From Pseudomonas sp. MM223 (GTDB lineage: Bacteria > Pseudomonadota > Gammaproteobacteria > Pseudomonadales > Pseudomonadaceae), in assembly GCA_947090765.1 (NCBI GenBank), contig OX352322.1:3889501-3953500 (forward strand): a DNA stretch of 64,000 bases, read 5' to 3'. A model generated the notes under the pieces. That model had not been told where the DNA came from. It was given only the letters and a program-made list of their open reading frames with translations, and did no database searches. How positions within the stretch are numbered: position 1 is the stretch's first letter; every line of letters starts with the position of its first letter. Shown piece by piece: positions 51,916 to 61,090 of the stretch. Made by a program: the position numbers and the translations under genes.

Positions 51916-53217
51916 ATGAACAACCACTGTGGCTGGATTGCGCTGGCCGGTGAATCAGCGCAGCGGCCGCGCCTGCAAGGCACCCACAAGGCCGATTGGC
52001 TGATTATCGGCGGCGGCATTACCGGCTTGTCCGCAGCCCACGCCCTGGCACGCCGTTTTCCGTCGCAGCGGATCGTACTGCTGGAGCGCCAGCGGGTCGC
52101 CCAGGGCGCTTCGGCGCGCAACTCTGGCTTCGTGGTCAGCCACGAGCTGCCCGGTGCTGGCGAACTGATCGGGGCAGCAGGTTTTTCCGGCTATCAAGCC
52201 GCCTCGCGCATCGGTGTCGCGGCGGGTAATGAGGTGCGCCAGCAAATCCAGGCGCTGGCTATCGACTGCGAGTTCAGCGACAACGGCTACCACTTCGCCG
52301 TACACGAGCCTGCCCATTTGCAGCAGGCCGAGCAGGCACTGGAAACCCTGCGTGCCGTGGGTGCCCAGGCAAGCTATCACGAGGGTGAAGCGCTGCAACG
52401 GCGCCTCGGTACCGGGTTCTATTCACGTGCGATTCATTGTGCGGGCGGTAACGGCCTGATGCAGCCGGCGCGCTACGTCAAAGGGCTGGCTGACGGCCTG
52501 CCAGAACAGGTGGACGTGTTCGAGCAAAGCGCTGTAACCGACCTGCGCCGTCGCCCGGGCAAGGGCTGGGCTGCCCGCACCGAGGCTGGCGAGGTCGAGG
52601 CCCGGCAGGTATTGGCCTGTGTCGGAGCGTTCCTGCCCAGGGTCGGGCTCAAGCGCAGTGGCACTTTCCCGCTTGAGTTGAGTGCAAGCATCACCCGCCC
52701 GTTGACCGGGCCGCACTGGCAGCAACTGTTCGACGAACAGGGCTGGGGCGTGCTGTCGACCTTGCCGGGCGGCTGCACCCTGCGCCTGCTGCCGGGGCGC
52801 CGCCTGCTGATCCGCAACACCGTGGAATACCGTCAGCACGACATCGACAACCGTGGCCTGGCCATACGCCAGGGTGCACATCTGATGGGATTGCAGAAGC
52901 GCTTCCCCGGCATCACCGCACAAGATCTGCACTACACCTGGACCGGCCACCTCAGCGGCACCCGCACAGGCGAGCCGTATTTCGCCCGGGTCGCGGACGG
53001 CCTGCATGCCGTGGCCGGCTGCAATGGGTCCGGCGTTGCCCGCGGCACCCTGTGGGGCCGCCTGCTGGTCGAAATGGCACTTGGCATCGACTCGCCCTTG
53101 CTCGGCGACGTACTGGCCCAGGCCAGCCCCGGCTACCTGCCGCCCCGCCCGTTCTTCGACCTGGGCGCCAAGGTGCGCATGGCCTGGGAAGTACGCCGCG
53201 CGCGGCTGGAACGCTGA
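51916..53217 (+). CDS. FAD-dependent amine oxidoreductase (PuuB/DAO-like)
   Basis: A 433-aa DAO-fold enzyme with FAD site WLIIGGGITGLSAAHAL (GGGITG 32-37), ASARNSGFV (the SARNSGF motif of gamma-glutamylputrescine oxidases) and the C-terminal TWTGHLSGTRTGEPYFARV / CNGSGVARGT region. It probably oxidises a polyamine derivative or an N-substituted amino acid. Gene pair with a polyamine-binding protein 41 bases downstream supports the polyamine idea. Start supported by a GGAGTGACACGCA stretch. Confidence 0.88.
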   Translation: MNNHCGWIALAGESAQRPRLQGTHKADWLIIGGGITGLSAAHALARRFPSQRIVLLERQRVAQGASARNSGFVVSHELPGAGELIGAAGFSGYQAASRIGVAAGNEVRQQIQALAIDCEFSDNGYHFAVHEPAHLQQAEQALETLRAVGAQASYHEGEALQRRLGTGFYSRAIHCAGGNGLMQPARYVKGLADGLPEQVDVFEQSAVTDLRRRPGKGWAARTEAGEVEARQVLACVGAFLPRVGLKRSGTFPLELSASITRPLTGPHWQQLFDEQGWGVLSTLPGGCTLRLLPGRRLLIRNTVEYRQHDIDNRGLAIRQGAHLMGLQKRFPGITAQDLHYTWTGHLSGTRTGEPYFARVADGLHAVAGCNGSGVARGTLWGRLLVEMALGIDSPLLGDVLAQASPGYLPPRPFFDLGAKVRMAWEVRRARLER

Positions 53218-53258
53218 TATTTCACTTACCTCGCAAACAAAAACAAGAGCGCTATCCC

Positions 53259-54347
53259 ATGATCAAGCACACTTGCGTGGCCCTGTTGTCCTCGGTATTG
53301 CTGGCTGCGGCAGTGCACGCCGAAGAGCGGGTCAACATTGCCAACTGGAGCGGCTACATTGCCGACGACACCCTGGCCGAGTTCACCCGGCGCACGGGCA
53401 TCCAGACCACCTACGACCTGATCGACAGCAATGAGACCACCGAAGCCAAGCTGATGACCGGCAACAGTGGCTACGACCTGGTAAGCCCGTCCAACCACTT
53501 CCTGCCGCGACTGATCAAGGCCGGCGCCATCGAAGAGTTGGACCGTAGCAAGCTGCCGGCCTGGCACAACCTCGATCCGAAGCTGATGAAGATTCTGGAG
53601 GCGAGTGACCCGGGCAACCGCTATGCGATCCCGTATATGTGGGTAACCACCGGCATCGGCTACAACGCCGACAAGATCAAGGCCATCTTCGGCAGCACCG
53701 AGGTGACGCAATCCTGGAGCCTGCTGTTCAAGCCGGAGAACATCCAGAAGCTGAGCCAGTGCGGCGTGGCGTTCCTCGACAACCCGACGCAGATCATCTC
53801 GATCACGCTCAGGACCCTGGGCCTGGACCCGCACAGCGAGAAACCAGAAGACCTGAAGAAAGCTGAGGCAGCCTTGCTGGCAGTGCGGCCCTACATCAGC
53901 TATTTCCACCAGTCCAAGTACGTCAGCGACCTGGCCAATGGCAACATCTGCGTAGCAATCGGCTTCAGCGGCGACGTGCTGCAAGCCATGGGCAGCGCAC
54001 AGCAGGCCGGCAACGGGGTGAACGTGGGCTATAGCATCCCGCGCGAGGGTTCGACAGTGGCAGTGGACATGGTGGTGATGCCCAAGGGGGCACCGCATCG
54101 GGACAACGGCTATGCGTACCTGAACTACCTGCTGGAGCCAAAAGTCATCGCCAACATCAGCAATACGGTGAAGTACCCCAACGGCAATGCGGCGGCGCTG
54201 GCGTACATCACGCCTGAGCTGCGCGACAACCCGGCGGTTTACCCGCCTGAATCGGTACTCGATACGCTGTTCCCGATCAAGACCTTGTCGCCGGCGGGAA
54301 TGCGCGCCAGTACCCGGCTGTGGACCCGAGTGACCAGCGGGAAGTGA
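53259..54347 (+). CDS. PotF/SpuD-like periplasmic polyamine-binding protein
   Basis: A 362-aa protein. A signal peptide covers residues 1-20 (AVHAEERVNI). The polyamine-binding fold has NIANWSGYIADDTL, YDLVSPSNHFL, IPYMWVTTGIGYN and the closing TLFPIKTLSPAGMRASTRLWTRV. No permease or ATPase gene is adjacent, so it must borrow a transporter or act as a sensor. Probably binds putrescine or a related amine. Confidence 0.88.
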   Translation: MIKHTCVALLSSVLLAAAVHAEERVNIANWSGYIADDTLAEFTRRTGIQTTYDLIDSNETTEAKLMTGNSGYDLVSPSNHFLPRLIKAGAIEELDRSKLPAWHNLDPKLMKILEASDPGNRYAIPYMWVTTGIGYNADKIKAIFGSTEVTQSWSLLFKPENIQKLSQCGVAFLDNPTQIISITLRTLGLDPHSEKPEDLKKAEAALLAVRPYISYFHQSKYVSDLANGNICVAIGFSGDVLQAMGSAQQAGNGVNVGYSIPREGSTVAVDMVVMPKGAPHRDNGYAYLNYLLEPKVIANISNTVKYPNGNAAALAYITPELRDNPAVYPPESVLDTLFPIKTLSPAGMRASTRLWTRVTSGK

Positions 54348-54512
54348 CGCAACGTCGGCGGCCCGGCATACCATGGGCAATCCGCCTGTACATGATCGAG
54401 GAACTGATCGCGCACCATGGCAGTCTTTGCTCAGGTGGCCCTGAGCATTGGCTGAAACCGGCGCAAAACGGCTGCCGATCGCGCACTCCATGGTTTTTTC
54501 GAGACTGCATCC

Positions 54513-55757
54513 TTGAACCACTCACCGCCTCTCGCCTCACACCACCGCGCCCTGGATTGGCTGAATTTCTTCCTGGCCGACGTGCGCGATGGCCTGGGGC
54601 CGTATCTGGCCATCTACCTGCTTGCCGTGCACCACTGGCAGCCGGCGAGCATCGGCCTGGTGATGAGCTTGGCAGGCATCGCGGCACTGCTGGCGCAGAC
54701 ACCGGCCGGGGCCCTGATCGACCGTACGCCGGCCAAGCGCGCAGTGGTGGTAATCGCCGCGTTGCTGGTGACCGGTAGCTGCCTACTTTTGCCGCTGATT
54801 TCTTCATTCGGCGGGGTGGCCTTGACCCAGACAATCGGTGCCCTGGCCGGCTCGGTGTTTGCGCCGGCGATTGCCGCCATCTCGCTGGGCATCACTGGCC
54901 CCAAGGCCTTTACCCGGCGAGTGGGCCGCAACGAAACCTTCAACCACGCAGGCAATGCCTGCTCGGCGTTACTGGCCGGCGGCCTGGCCTACCTGTTTGG
55001 CCCGGTGGTGGTGTTCTACCTGATGGCGTTGATGACCGTGGCCAGTATCGTCGCGGTGGGACGAGTGCCCGCCGCGGCCATCGACCACCAAATCGCCCGC
55101 GGGCTGCCCCATGGTCCGCAGCGTGATGACCACCCTGCCGGGCTCAAGGTGCTGCTGCACAACCGTACGCTTCTGGTATTCGCAATTTGTTGCGCATTGT
55201 TCCACCTGGCCAACGCGGCGATGCTGCCGCTGGTGAGCCAGAAACTGTCGCAAGTCGACCTGCGCCTGGCCACACCGTTAACCTCTGCCTGCATCGTCGC
55301 GGCGCAGCTGGTGATGGTGCCGATGGCACTGCTGGTGGGGGCCAAGGCCGACCACTGGGGGCGCAAGCCGTTCCTGCTGGCCGGGTTTCTCATCCTGCCA
55401 TTGCGCGGCGCGCTGTACGTGGTATCCGACAACCCGTTCTGGCTGGTCGCGGTGCAATTGCTCGACGGTATTGGCGCGGGCATCTTCGGCGCGCTGTTCC
55501 CCATCGTGGTCAAGGACCTGACCGAAGGCACCGGGCGCTTCAATGTCAGCCTCGGCGCGCTGACCACGGTGTTCAGCCTGGGCGCCGCGCTCAGCCCGGG
55601 CATTGCCGGGTTGGTGGTACAAGCTGCGGGCTACGATGCGGCGTTTCTTACCCTGGCGGCCATTGCTGCGGCCGCCTTCGTGCTGGTGCTGGTCGCACTG
55701 AACGAGACCCGCCCTGCTCCTGGCGTTTCGTCGTCGCCTTTGCACTCCGCAGCATAG
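54513..55757 (+). CDS. MFS transporter
   Basis: A 414-aa carrier with about twelve membrane segments. The first hydrophobic stretch is NFFLADVRDGLGPYLAIYLL, and motif A-like ALIDRTPAKR follows TM2. The start is a TTG; no ATG is placed before TM1, and GAG lies ten bases upstream. The N-terminal pattern (FxxADVRDGLGP) is that of a Pseudomonas MFS group without known substrate. Stands alone, 165 bases after the PotF-like gene. Confidence 0.82.
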   Translation: MNHSPPLASHHRALDWLNFFLADVRDGLGPYLAIYLLAVHHWQPASIGLVMSLAGIAALLAQTPAGALIDRTPAKRAVVVIAALLVTGSCLLLPLISSFGGVALTQTIGALAGSVFAPAIAAISLGITGPKAFTRRVGRNETFNHAGNACSALLAGGLAYLFGPVVVFYLMALMTVASIVAVGRVPAAAIDHQIARGLPHGPQRDDHPAGLKVLLHNRTLLVFAICCALFHLANAAMLPLVSQKLSQVDLRLATPLTSACIVAAQLVMVPMALLVGAKADHWGRKPFLLAGFLILPLRGALYVVSDNPFWLVAVQLLDGIGAGIFGALFPIVVKDLTEGTGRFNVSLGALTTVFSLGAALSPGIAGLVVQAAGYDAAFLTLAAIAAAAFVLVLVALNETRPAPGVSSSPLHSAA

Positions 55758-56138
55758 ACAGAGCGCCACGTGCCGAGAGCAGCCGGTTGCAAGCGGGCAG
55801 ATACCGACCCATGGCTGCCATTGCGAATGCCGTTCAGCACCTAACCCCTTGATCAGACAAAATCATAACGCCCAGCGCCTGGGTAGCCACACAGAAGTTC
55901 AAGTGGCGAGCCATCACGCCAAAAACACCCAATGCGTTTAGCGAGGGCAATTCAGAGAAACCGTCTGCCATGGCAATAGAAATTCTATCGAATAGTGCCA
56001 TTTTTTTTGTCTCTCTGATGCCTGTTCAAGATTAATAAACTGATCAGGCTCGAAAGGTTCACGTCGCCAAAGCTACTCCCTGAAAATAGTTAAAGAAACC
56101 CGTGTCAGTAGAAAACCATTGTCCAGGAGAGCGAAAGG
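55758..56138. other. AT-richer intergenic stretch
   Basis: No gene. GC content drops from about 55900 onward. It contains a t8 run at 56001-56008, a short inverted repeat (tagaaattcta) near 55980 and an AGGAGAGCGAAAGG ribosome site for the LysR gene at the right end. It marks the left border of a low-GC island. Confidence 0.6.
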
Positions 56139-57065
56139 ATGAAGACCACTGATGCGCACCGGATGACCCAAGCTGTACACAACCAGCTTTTTGCATTCGA
56201 AGCTACCGCCAGGCTTGGGAGCTTCAGGGCTGCGGCCGATGAACTGTTCGTTACGCAGGGCGCGGTCGCCCAGCAGGTTCGAGCCATGGAGCAAAAACTG
56301 GGTATGAAGCTGTTTACCCGAGAGCCCCGTGGCCTGACCCCGACTCCAGCCGCGCTGGATTACGTCAATCGCGTTCGCCTGGCCATGGGAATCATCGAAG
56401 AGGCTACGAGGGTATTGCTACAGGGCGAGAGCGAAAATGACCGATACCGACTGACACTCAGTACGACGGCAGCATTCGCTAGTCGCTGGTTACTACCTCG
56501 CCTTGTGCGACTGACTGAACAGCATCCACGAATATCCATCATGATTGATGCCACCGATGTCACGCGACCACTGAAAGGTCCAGGCAGCGTCGATATGGCA
56601 ATCAGATGGGGAGCGCCACCTTTCCTCGACACAACTGCAAGTTTCTTGCTGCCAGGGTGCAGCATTGCGGTGTGCGCTCCAACCTTGAGAGGGTATGGCA
56701 GTTGGCAGTGCCCCCAGGATGTACTGAACGTACCGCTGATTTCAGACACTCATAACAACTGGGCACGTTGGTTTGACGTATACGGGTTGCCTGACGCTCG
56801 TTTCACTGGGCCCTCCTTCTCGCAGGCCAACTTAGCGCTTGACGCTGCTGAACAAGGGATGGGGATTGCGTTGATTCCCGAACCCCTGGTGACCCCCTCA
56901 CTCAAGACAGGCGCGCTGACAAGAGCATTTGGTGGCTCTTACCCTCTGGAAACCGAGCACGGTTTCTACGTTGTGACGGCTGAGCCCATCACTTCTGACT
57001 CAGCCATGGCAACTGTCGTTACCTGGTTGCTCAACGAAGTGGAGGCATGCACAGATTTGAAATGA
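56139..57065 (+). CDS. LysR-family regulator (GcvA-like) in low-GC island
   Basis: A 308-aa protein with the helix-turn-helix QLFAFEATARLGSFRAAADELFVTQGAVAQQVRAMEQKLGMKLF and a GcvA-type effector domain. Codon use is less GC-biased than neighbours. Convergent with the FAD oxidoreductase gene 38 bases on, which is its probable functional partner although not its adjacent target promoter. Confidence 0.87.
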   Translation: MKTTDAHRMTQAVHNQLFAFEATARLGSFRAAADELFVTQGAVAQQVRAMEQKLGMKLFTREPRGLTPTPAALDYVNRVRLAMGIIEEATRVLLQGESENDRYRLTLSTTAAFASRWLLPRLVRLTEQHPRISIMIDATDVTRPLKGPGSVDMAIRWGAPPFLDTTASFLLPGCSIAVCAPTLRGYGSWQCPQDVLNVPLISDTHNNWARWFDVYGLPDARFTGPSFSQANLALDAAEQGMGIALIPEPLVTPSLKTGALTRAFGGSYPLETEHGFYVVTAEPITSDSAMATVVTWLLNEVEACTDLK

Positions 57066-57103
57066 ACGGTGCTGAGCGCAAACCCAGCGCCGCCAGGCAG
57101 CCG

Positions 57104-58366
57104 TCAGATCACAGCACGCTCGATTACTCGCTCACCCTTGGCAAAGCGGGCGTAAAGAAACGGCGACAGGTCAAGTGAGCGAAACGCTCCGTAGATTATC
57201 TGCTCCGCGATCCCGCGCCCAACAGCCGGCCCTTGTTGCGAGCCATGGCCGGAAGAACCATTGCTGAAGTGGAAGTTGGACACCACGTCATGAGGGCCAA
57301 TCACGACGTTGTAGTCGAAGGTATTGAAGTCGTAGTGGCCGACCCAGCTGTCGATGACCTCCACATCGCTGAACTGCGGAATGCGGTTGGAAAGAATGGG
57401 GTGAATTTTCTTCTCCCAAATGCCCGACTCAGCGGTGAAATCATCGTAATCGACGGTCTCATCCGCGCCCAGCGGCGGGCAGCCAACCAGGTAATCATTG
57501 CCAAATTGGCGGAAGTGGACCCCAGTAGGGTCGATGGTTAGTGGCAGGTCACGATCCAGCGGGTGTTTTGCACGGAAGATGTAGGTATATCGCCGTTTAG
57601 GCTGGATATCGAGTTCAATATCAGCCATGGCTGCGATCTGACCCGCACGGGTTCCCGCTGCATTGACGATGTGTCCTGCCTTGATGACCTGTCCTGATTC
57701 CAGCGTGACATGGGTTACCTTACTGCCTGTTCGGCCAATGGCAACGACCTTGTTGCGGACATAATCCACGCCACGTTCGATCGATTTCTTGATCAACCAC
57801 TCAACCATCAGAGGCGCGTTGTAGTAGCCCTCGTCCTGGGTATTCAGGCTACCCGCTTCAATATCGTCCAGCCGATAGAACGGATAGGCTGCAGCGATCG
57901 CCTGTCGACTCACCATGCGAGTACCGGCACCATTCTTCAATTGGACCTGCTGATCCCGCTCAAGTACGGAAGTGAGATCGGCGTTATCAGAAAGGTAGAG
58001 ATAGCCGAAATTGCGGATCGGAAGGTCTGGTACTGCGGGATCTCCACCCAGGTTTTGACGGAATGACTTCACAAATTCGGCGGCAAACTGACCGATCCTG
58101 ACATTGATAGGGTTGGCAAACTGCTGCCGCATGCAGTTGTTCGATGCCCCAGTCTGTGCTCTAGCGAAGGTGGTGTCTGGCTCGACAACCAGGATATTAC
58201 CTTTGAAGTCGGTGTTCGACGCCAGAAACCAGGCAGTACATGCCCCCATGGTGGCACCGCCGATAATGACGACATCATAGGCGCTAAGCTTCGGGATCAT
58301 CTCGATCTGCGGGAGATTTATCTGCCAAGAAGCATCTTTCGACGATGAGCTTTGCTGGTTTGACAT
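57104..58366 (-). CDS. FAD-dependent DAO-type oxidoreductase
   Basis: A 420-aa DAO-fold enzyme. FAD site is YDVVIIGGATMGACTAWFL, with Ala in place of the middle Gly of GxGxxG, a variant seen in some family members. SNNCMRQQFANP resembles the sarcosine/D-amino-acid oxidase group, and SNGSSGHGSQQGPAVGRGIAE binds the cofactor near the C-terminus. It may oxidise an N-methyl or D-amino acid. Lower GC and isolated, suggesting transfer together with the convergent LysR gene. Confidence 0.85.
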   Translation of the reverse strand: MSNQQSSSSKDASWQINLPQIEMIPKLSAYDVVIIGGATMGACTAWFLASNTDFKGNILVVEPDTTFARAQTGASNNCMRQQFANPINVRIGQFAAEFVKSFRQNLGGDPAVPDLPIRNFGYLYLSDNADLTSVLERDQQVQLKNGAGTRMVSRQAIAAAYPFYRLDDIEAGSLNTQDEGYYNAPLMVEWLIKKSIERGVDYVRNKVVAIGRTGSKVTHVTLESGQVIKAGHIVNAAGTRAGQIAAMADIELDIQPKRRYTYIFRAKHPLDRDLPLTIDPTGVHFRQFGNDYLVGCPPLGADETVDYDDFTAESGIWEKKIHPILSNRIPQFSDVEVIDSWVGHYDFNTFDYNVVIGPHDVVSNFHFSNGSSGHGSQQGPAVGRGIAEQIIYGAFRSLDLSPFLYARFAKGERVIERAVI

Positions 58367-58690
58367 TTTTTCCTCAGCGGGTTAGTGATTCCGCTGTTAT
58401 CAAGCCAGATTAAATTGGCTCGCACTAATCAGAAATACTGAGTCCAGCCAGTAGCGGTACTACAGGCTGAGGGCGCACACGAGCGGCGCAAGGCCGGGGC
58501 TTGCGTTTCAAGTCCGACTTTCAATTAAAAAAAGGCTACGGCAAACGTCCTCTTTGGGGGGCAGCGTCGCACACCGTGCTGACAGTGTTCGCCCAGAGCA
58601 TGATGGTACTCGTTCAACCCGCCTACCCTGCCACCCTGTCAAGGGCGTAATCCTTGAACGCTAACCACCCGATCCCATGGAAACTTGTTC
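58367..58690. other. Intergenic region between divergent genes
   Basis: 324 bases with no gene. Left part AT-richer (promoter side of the oxidoreductase; an a7 run at about 58528), right part GC-rich up to the GNAT start. I see no repeat or clear operator. Confidence 0.5.
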
Positions 58691-59284
58691 ATGCCTATCG
58701 ACTTCAGACCCGCTCAAGCCTCGGACGCGCACGATATTGCGCGTTTCTTTCAACTGACATCGGAAGGCATGGCCGATTACATATGGAGCAAGCTTGCCGC
58801 ACCTGGAGAAACGTTGCTGAGTGTCGGTGCGTCGCGCTACGCCAGGGAACAGGGCGATTTTTCTTACAAGAACTGCCTGATGGCCACTTTCGAAGGGCGC
58901 GTCATCGGCATGATGCATAGCTATGCCTTGCGCGAGGCCCCTGACAGGCCTGTCGAGACAGACCCGGTACTCGCGCCGTATGCCGACATGGAAGTTCCCG
59001 ACACCTTGTACATATCCAGCCTGGCCCTGGATGAGGCCTGGCGCAGCCAGGGGCTGGGCGTGCAGTTTCTTCGCCACGCGCAACAGCGCGCTGAGGACGC
59101 TGGCCTGAATGGGCTATGCCTGATCGATTATGCAGAAAACCACGGTGCACGCCGCTTCTACGAACGTCACGGCTTCCAGATTGTTAAAACCTGCCAGATC
59201 GTTGCGCACCCGATGCTGGGCGTAACCGGTGAAGCCTATTTGATGCATCGCCCTAACCACAACGTGCTCGAGAAAAAACCATGA
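58691..59284 (+). CDS. GNAT-family N-acetyltransferase
   Basis: A 197-aa acetyltransferase. The acetyl-CoA site is EAWRSQGLGVQFLRHAQQRA and the closing strand is NHGARRFYERHGFQ. It opens IDFRPAQASDAHDIARFF. It overlaps the following cupin gene by four bases (ATGA), so the two proteins are coupled. Acceptor unknown. The ribosome site is weak. Confidence 0.87.
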   Translation: MPIDFRPAQASDAHDIARFFQLTSEGMADYIWSKLAAPGETLLSVGASRYAREQGDFSYKNCLMATFEGRVIGMMHSYALREAPDRPVETDPVLAPYADMEVPDTLYISSLALDEAWRSQGLGVQFLRHAQQRAEDAGLNGLCLIDYAENHGARRFYERHGFQIVKTCQIVAHPMLGVTGEAYLMHRPNHNVLEKKP

Positions 59285-59640
59285 ACAACAAACTGACCGT
59301 GTTCCGCGAGCTGGATATCCAACCGGTGCGCGACCTTCCCTTTTTTGAAGAGGTCCTGGAAGGCACCCCTCATACGCTGACGTCCAAGTACTATCACGAT
59401 GAACAGCAAGGTCGCATTTCCGGAGAGTGGGAAGCCAGCATCGGAGCGTGGCGCATCGACTACAAGGTTTGGGAGTTCTGCCATGTCCTGAGTGGACGCT
59501 GCGTCATCGAGCTTGAGGGCAGCGCCCCCGTCACACTGGCCGCTGGCGACACGTTCATTATCGAACCGGGCGCCAAGGGCAAATGGACCGTGCTGGAAGA
59601 CATGAAAAAGAACTTCGTGATCATCCTGCCCGCGAACTAG
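59281..59640 (+). CDS. Small cupin-domain protein
   Basis: A 119-aa cupin_3-like protein. The barrel core includes WEFCHVLSGRCVIELEG and LAAGDTFIIEPGAKGKWTV. Only one of the usual metal-ligand histidines (in FCHVLSG) is visible, so metal binding is uncertain. Translationally coupled to the GNAT gene. Probably binds or isomerises a small metabolite. Confidence 0.82.
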   Translation: MNNKLTVFRELDIQPVRDLPFFEEVLEGTPHTLTSKYYHDEQQGRISGEWEASIGAWRIDYKVWEFCHVLSGRCVIELEGSAPVTLAAGDTFIIEPGAKGKWTVLEDMKKNFVIILPAN

Positions 59641-59665
59641 GCATCGGGTCGCAGGCTCACTTCAC

Positions 59666-59752
59666 TGTGGGAGCGGCCATGCCCGCGAACACGGGCGAAG
59701 CCCGTGCCATCCACCGGGTCGCCTGCTTTGCGAACAAGCCCGCTCCTTCAGG
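59666..59752. repeat. Paired REP-like palindrome, diverged
   Basis: Outer arms tgtgggagcggccatgcccgcgaa and the complementary-like tgcgaacaagcccgctcctt, with inner acgggc/gcccgt. The arms have several mismatches. It lies between convergent cupin and aminotransferase genes. Confidence 0.75.
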
Positions 59753-59790
59753 TAGTGAACAGCCGTAGCCGTGCTGCAAACAAAGAGGGC

Positions 59791-60924
59791 TCAGCTCCCC
59801 ATCACTTCGTCCAGTGCCTGTTCAAGGGTGCTGACCGTGCGCTCGATATTGTGCAGTTTTTCGAGCCCGAACAGGCCGATACGGAAGGTCTGGAAGTCGG
59901 CCGGTTCGTCACATTGCAACGGCACACCAGCGGCTATCTGCAGGCCGTGTTCGGCAAACTTCTTACCGTTCTTGATGTCGGCATCATCGGTATAGCTCAC
60001 CACCACGCCCGGGGCCTGAAAGCCGGCTGCGGCCACGCTTTTGATGCCTTTGCCGGTCAACAGGGCGCGTACCCGATCGCCCAGCGCCTGTTGTTCACCG
60101 CGGACCTTGTCGAAACCGTAGGCTTGCATCTCGTTCATCACGTCGTTGAACCGCGCGAGCGAATCGCTGGGCATGGTCGCATGGTAAGCATGCCCGCCCT
60201 GTTCGTATGCCTGCATGATCTGCAGCCACTTTTTCAGGTCGCAGGCAAAGCTGCTGCTCTGCGTGTGCTCAATGCGCTCGAGTGCCAAGGCACTGAGCAT
60301 CACCAGCGCGCAGCAAGGGGAAGCGCTCCAACCCTTTTGCGGTGCGCTGATCAGCAGGTCGACTGCGCACTTGTGCATATCAACCCACAGCGTGCCTGAG
60401 GCGATGCAGTCCAGCACGAACAGGCCCCCCACTGCGTGCACGGCGTCGCCAATGGCCCGCAAGTAATCGTCGGGCAGGATGATCCCGGATGAGGTTTCAA
60501 CGTGTGGGGCGAAGACAACCTGCGGCTTGTGCGCCTCAATGGCCGCCAGCACTTCGTCCAGAGGCGGGGGCGCGTAGGCTGCCTGGCGACCGGTGTCGAC
60601 CGGCCGGGCTTTGAGCACCGTGGTAGACGCCGGGATGTTGCCCATTTCAAGGATCTGGCTCCAGCGGTAACTGAACCAACCGTTGCGGATCACCAGGCAC
60701 TGCTGGCCAGAGGCAAACTGTCGCGCTACCGATTCCATGCCGAATGTACCGCTACCCGGCACTACTGCAACAGCCTGGGCGTTGTAAACCTGTTTCAGGG
60801 TGCTGGAAATGTTCCTCATCACCCCCTGAAATGCCTGCGACATGTGATTGAGCGAGCGGTCGGTGTAAACCACCGAGTACTCGACCAGCCCCTCAGGGTC
60901 AATACTGGGATATAGCTTAGACAT
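59791..60924 (-). CDS. Class V PLP-dependent aminotransferase
   Basis: A 377-aa fold-I enzyme of the serine/alanine-glyoxylate aminotransferase group. It has the GSGTFGMESVARQF phosphate site, LDCIASG (D172 pairing with the PLP ring) and PLP lysine K197 in SAPQKGWS. AAAGGA precedes the ATG. Substrate is not evident; 2-aminoethylphosphonate, serine or alanine donors are all possible. It lies 159 bases after a DapA-like lyase gene in the same direction. Confidence 0.87.
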   Translation of the reverse strand: MSKLYPSIDPEGLVEYSVVYTDRSLNHMSQAFQGVMRNISSTLKQVYNAQAVAVVPGSGTFGMESVARQFASGQQCLVIRNGWFSYRWSQILEMGNIPASTTVLKARPVDTGRQAAYAPPPLDEVLAAIEAHKPQVVFAPHVETSSGIILPDDYLRAIGDAVHAVGGLFVLDCIASGTLWVDMHKCAVDLLISAPQKGWSASPCCALVMLSALALERIEHTQSSSFACDLKKWLQIMQAYEQGGHAYHATMPSDSLARFNDVMNEMQAYGFDKVRGEQQALGDRVRALLTGKGIKSVAAAGFQAPGVVVSYTDDADIKNGKKFAEHGLQIAAGVPLQCDEPADFQTFRIGLFGLEKLHNIERTVSTLEQALDEVMGS

Positions 60925-61056
60925 GCGGTGATTCCTTTGGCAGAGATGTCATTGGTATGGACCCTGTCCTATGCCTTGGCAAATGAGAAGTCGACAATAC
61001 TGCAAGCACATGCCCCGGCCAGGAGCCGGCTAATGCGAAGTTTTTGTGCGACGTCA

Positions 61057-61090
61057 GGGCCTCTTCGCAGCACAAGGCTGCTCCTACAGG
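61057..61090. repeat. Single REP arm overlapping a stop codon
   Basis: Half REP of the aagaggcc type (gggcctcttcgcagcacaag then gctgctcctacagg) with no partner. Its cta at 61084-61086 is the TAG stop of the minus-strand DapA-like gene. Confidence 0.75.

Noticed and set aside
76..61090. CRISPR-like spaced repeats
   Set aside because: Repeated units are inverted REP pairs scattered between genes, not direct repeats with regular spacers, and there are no cas genes.
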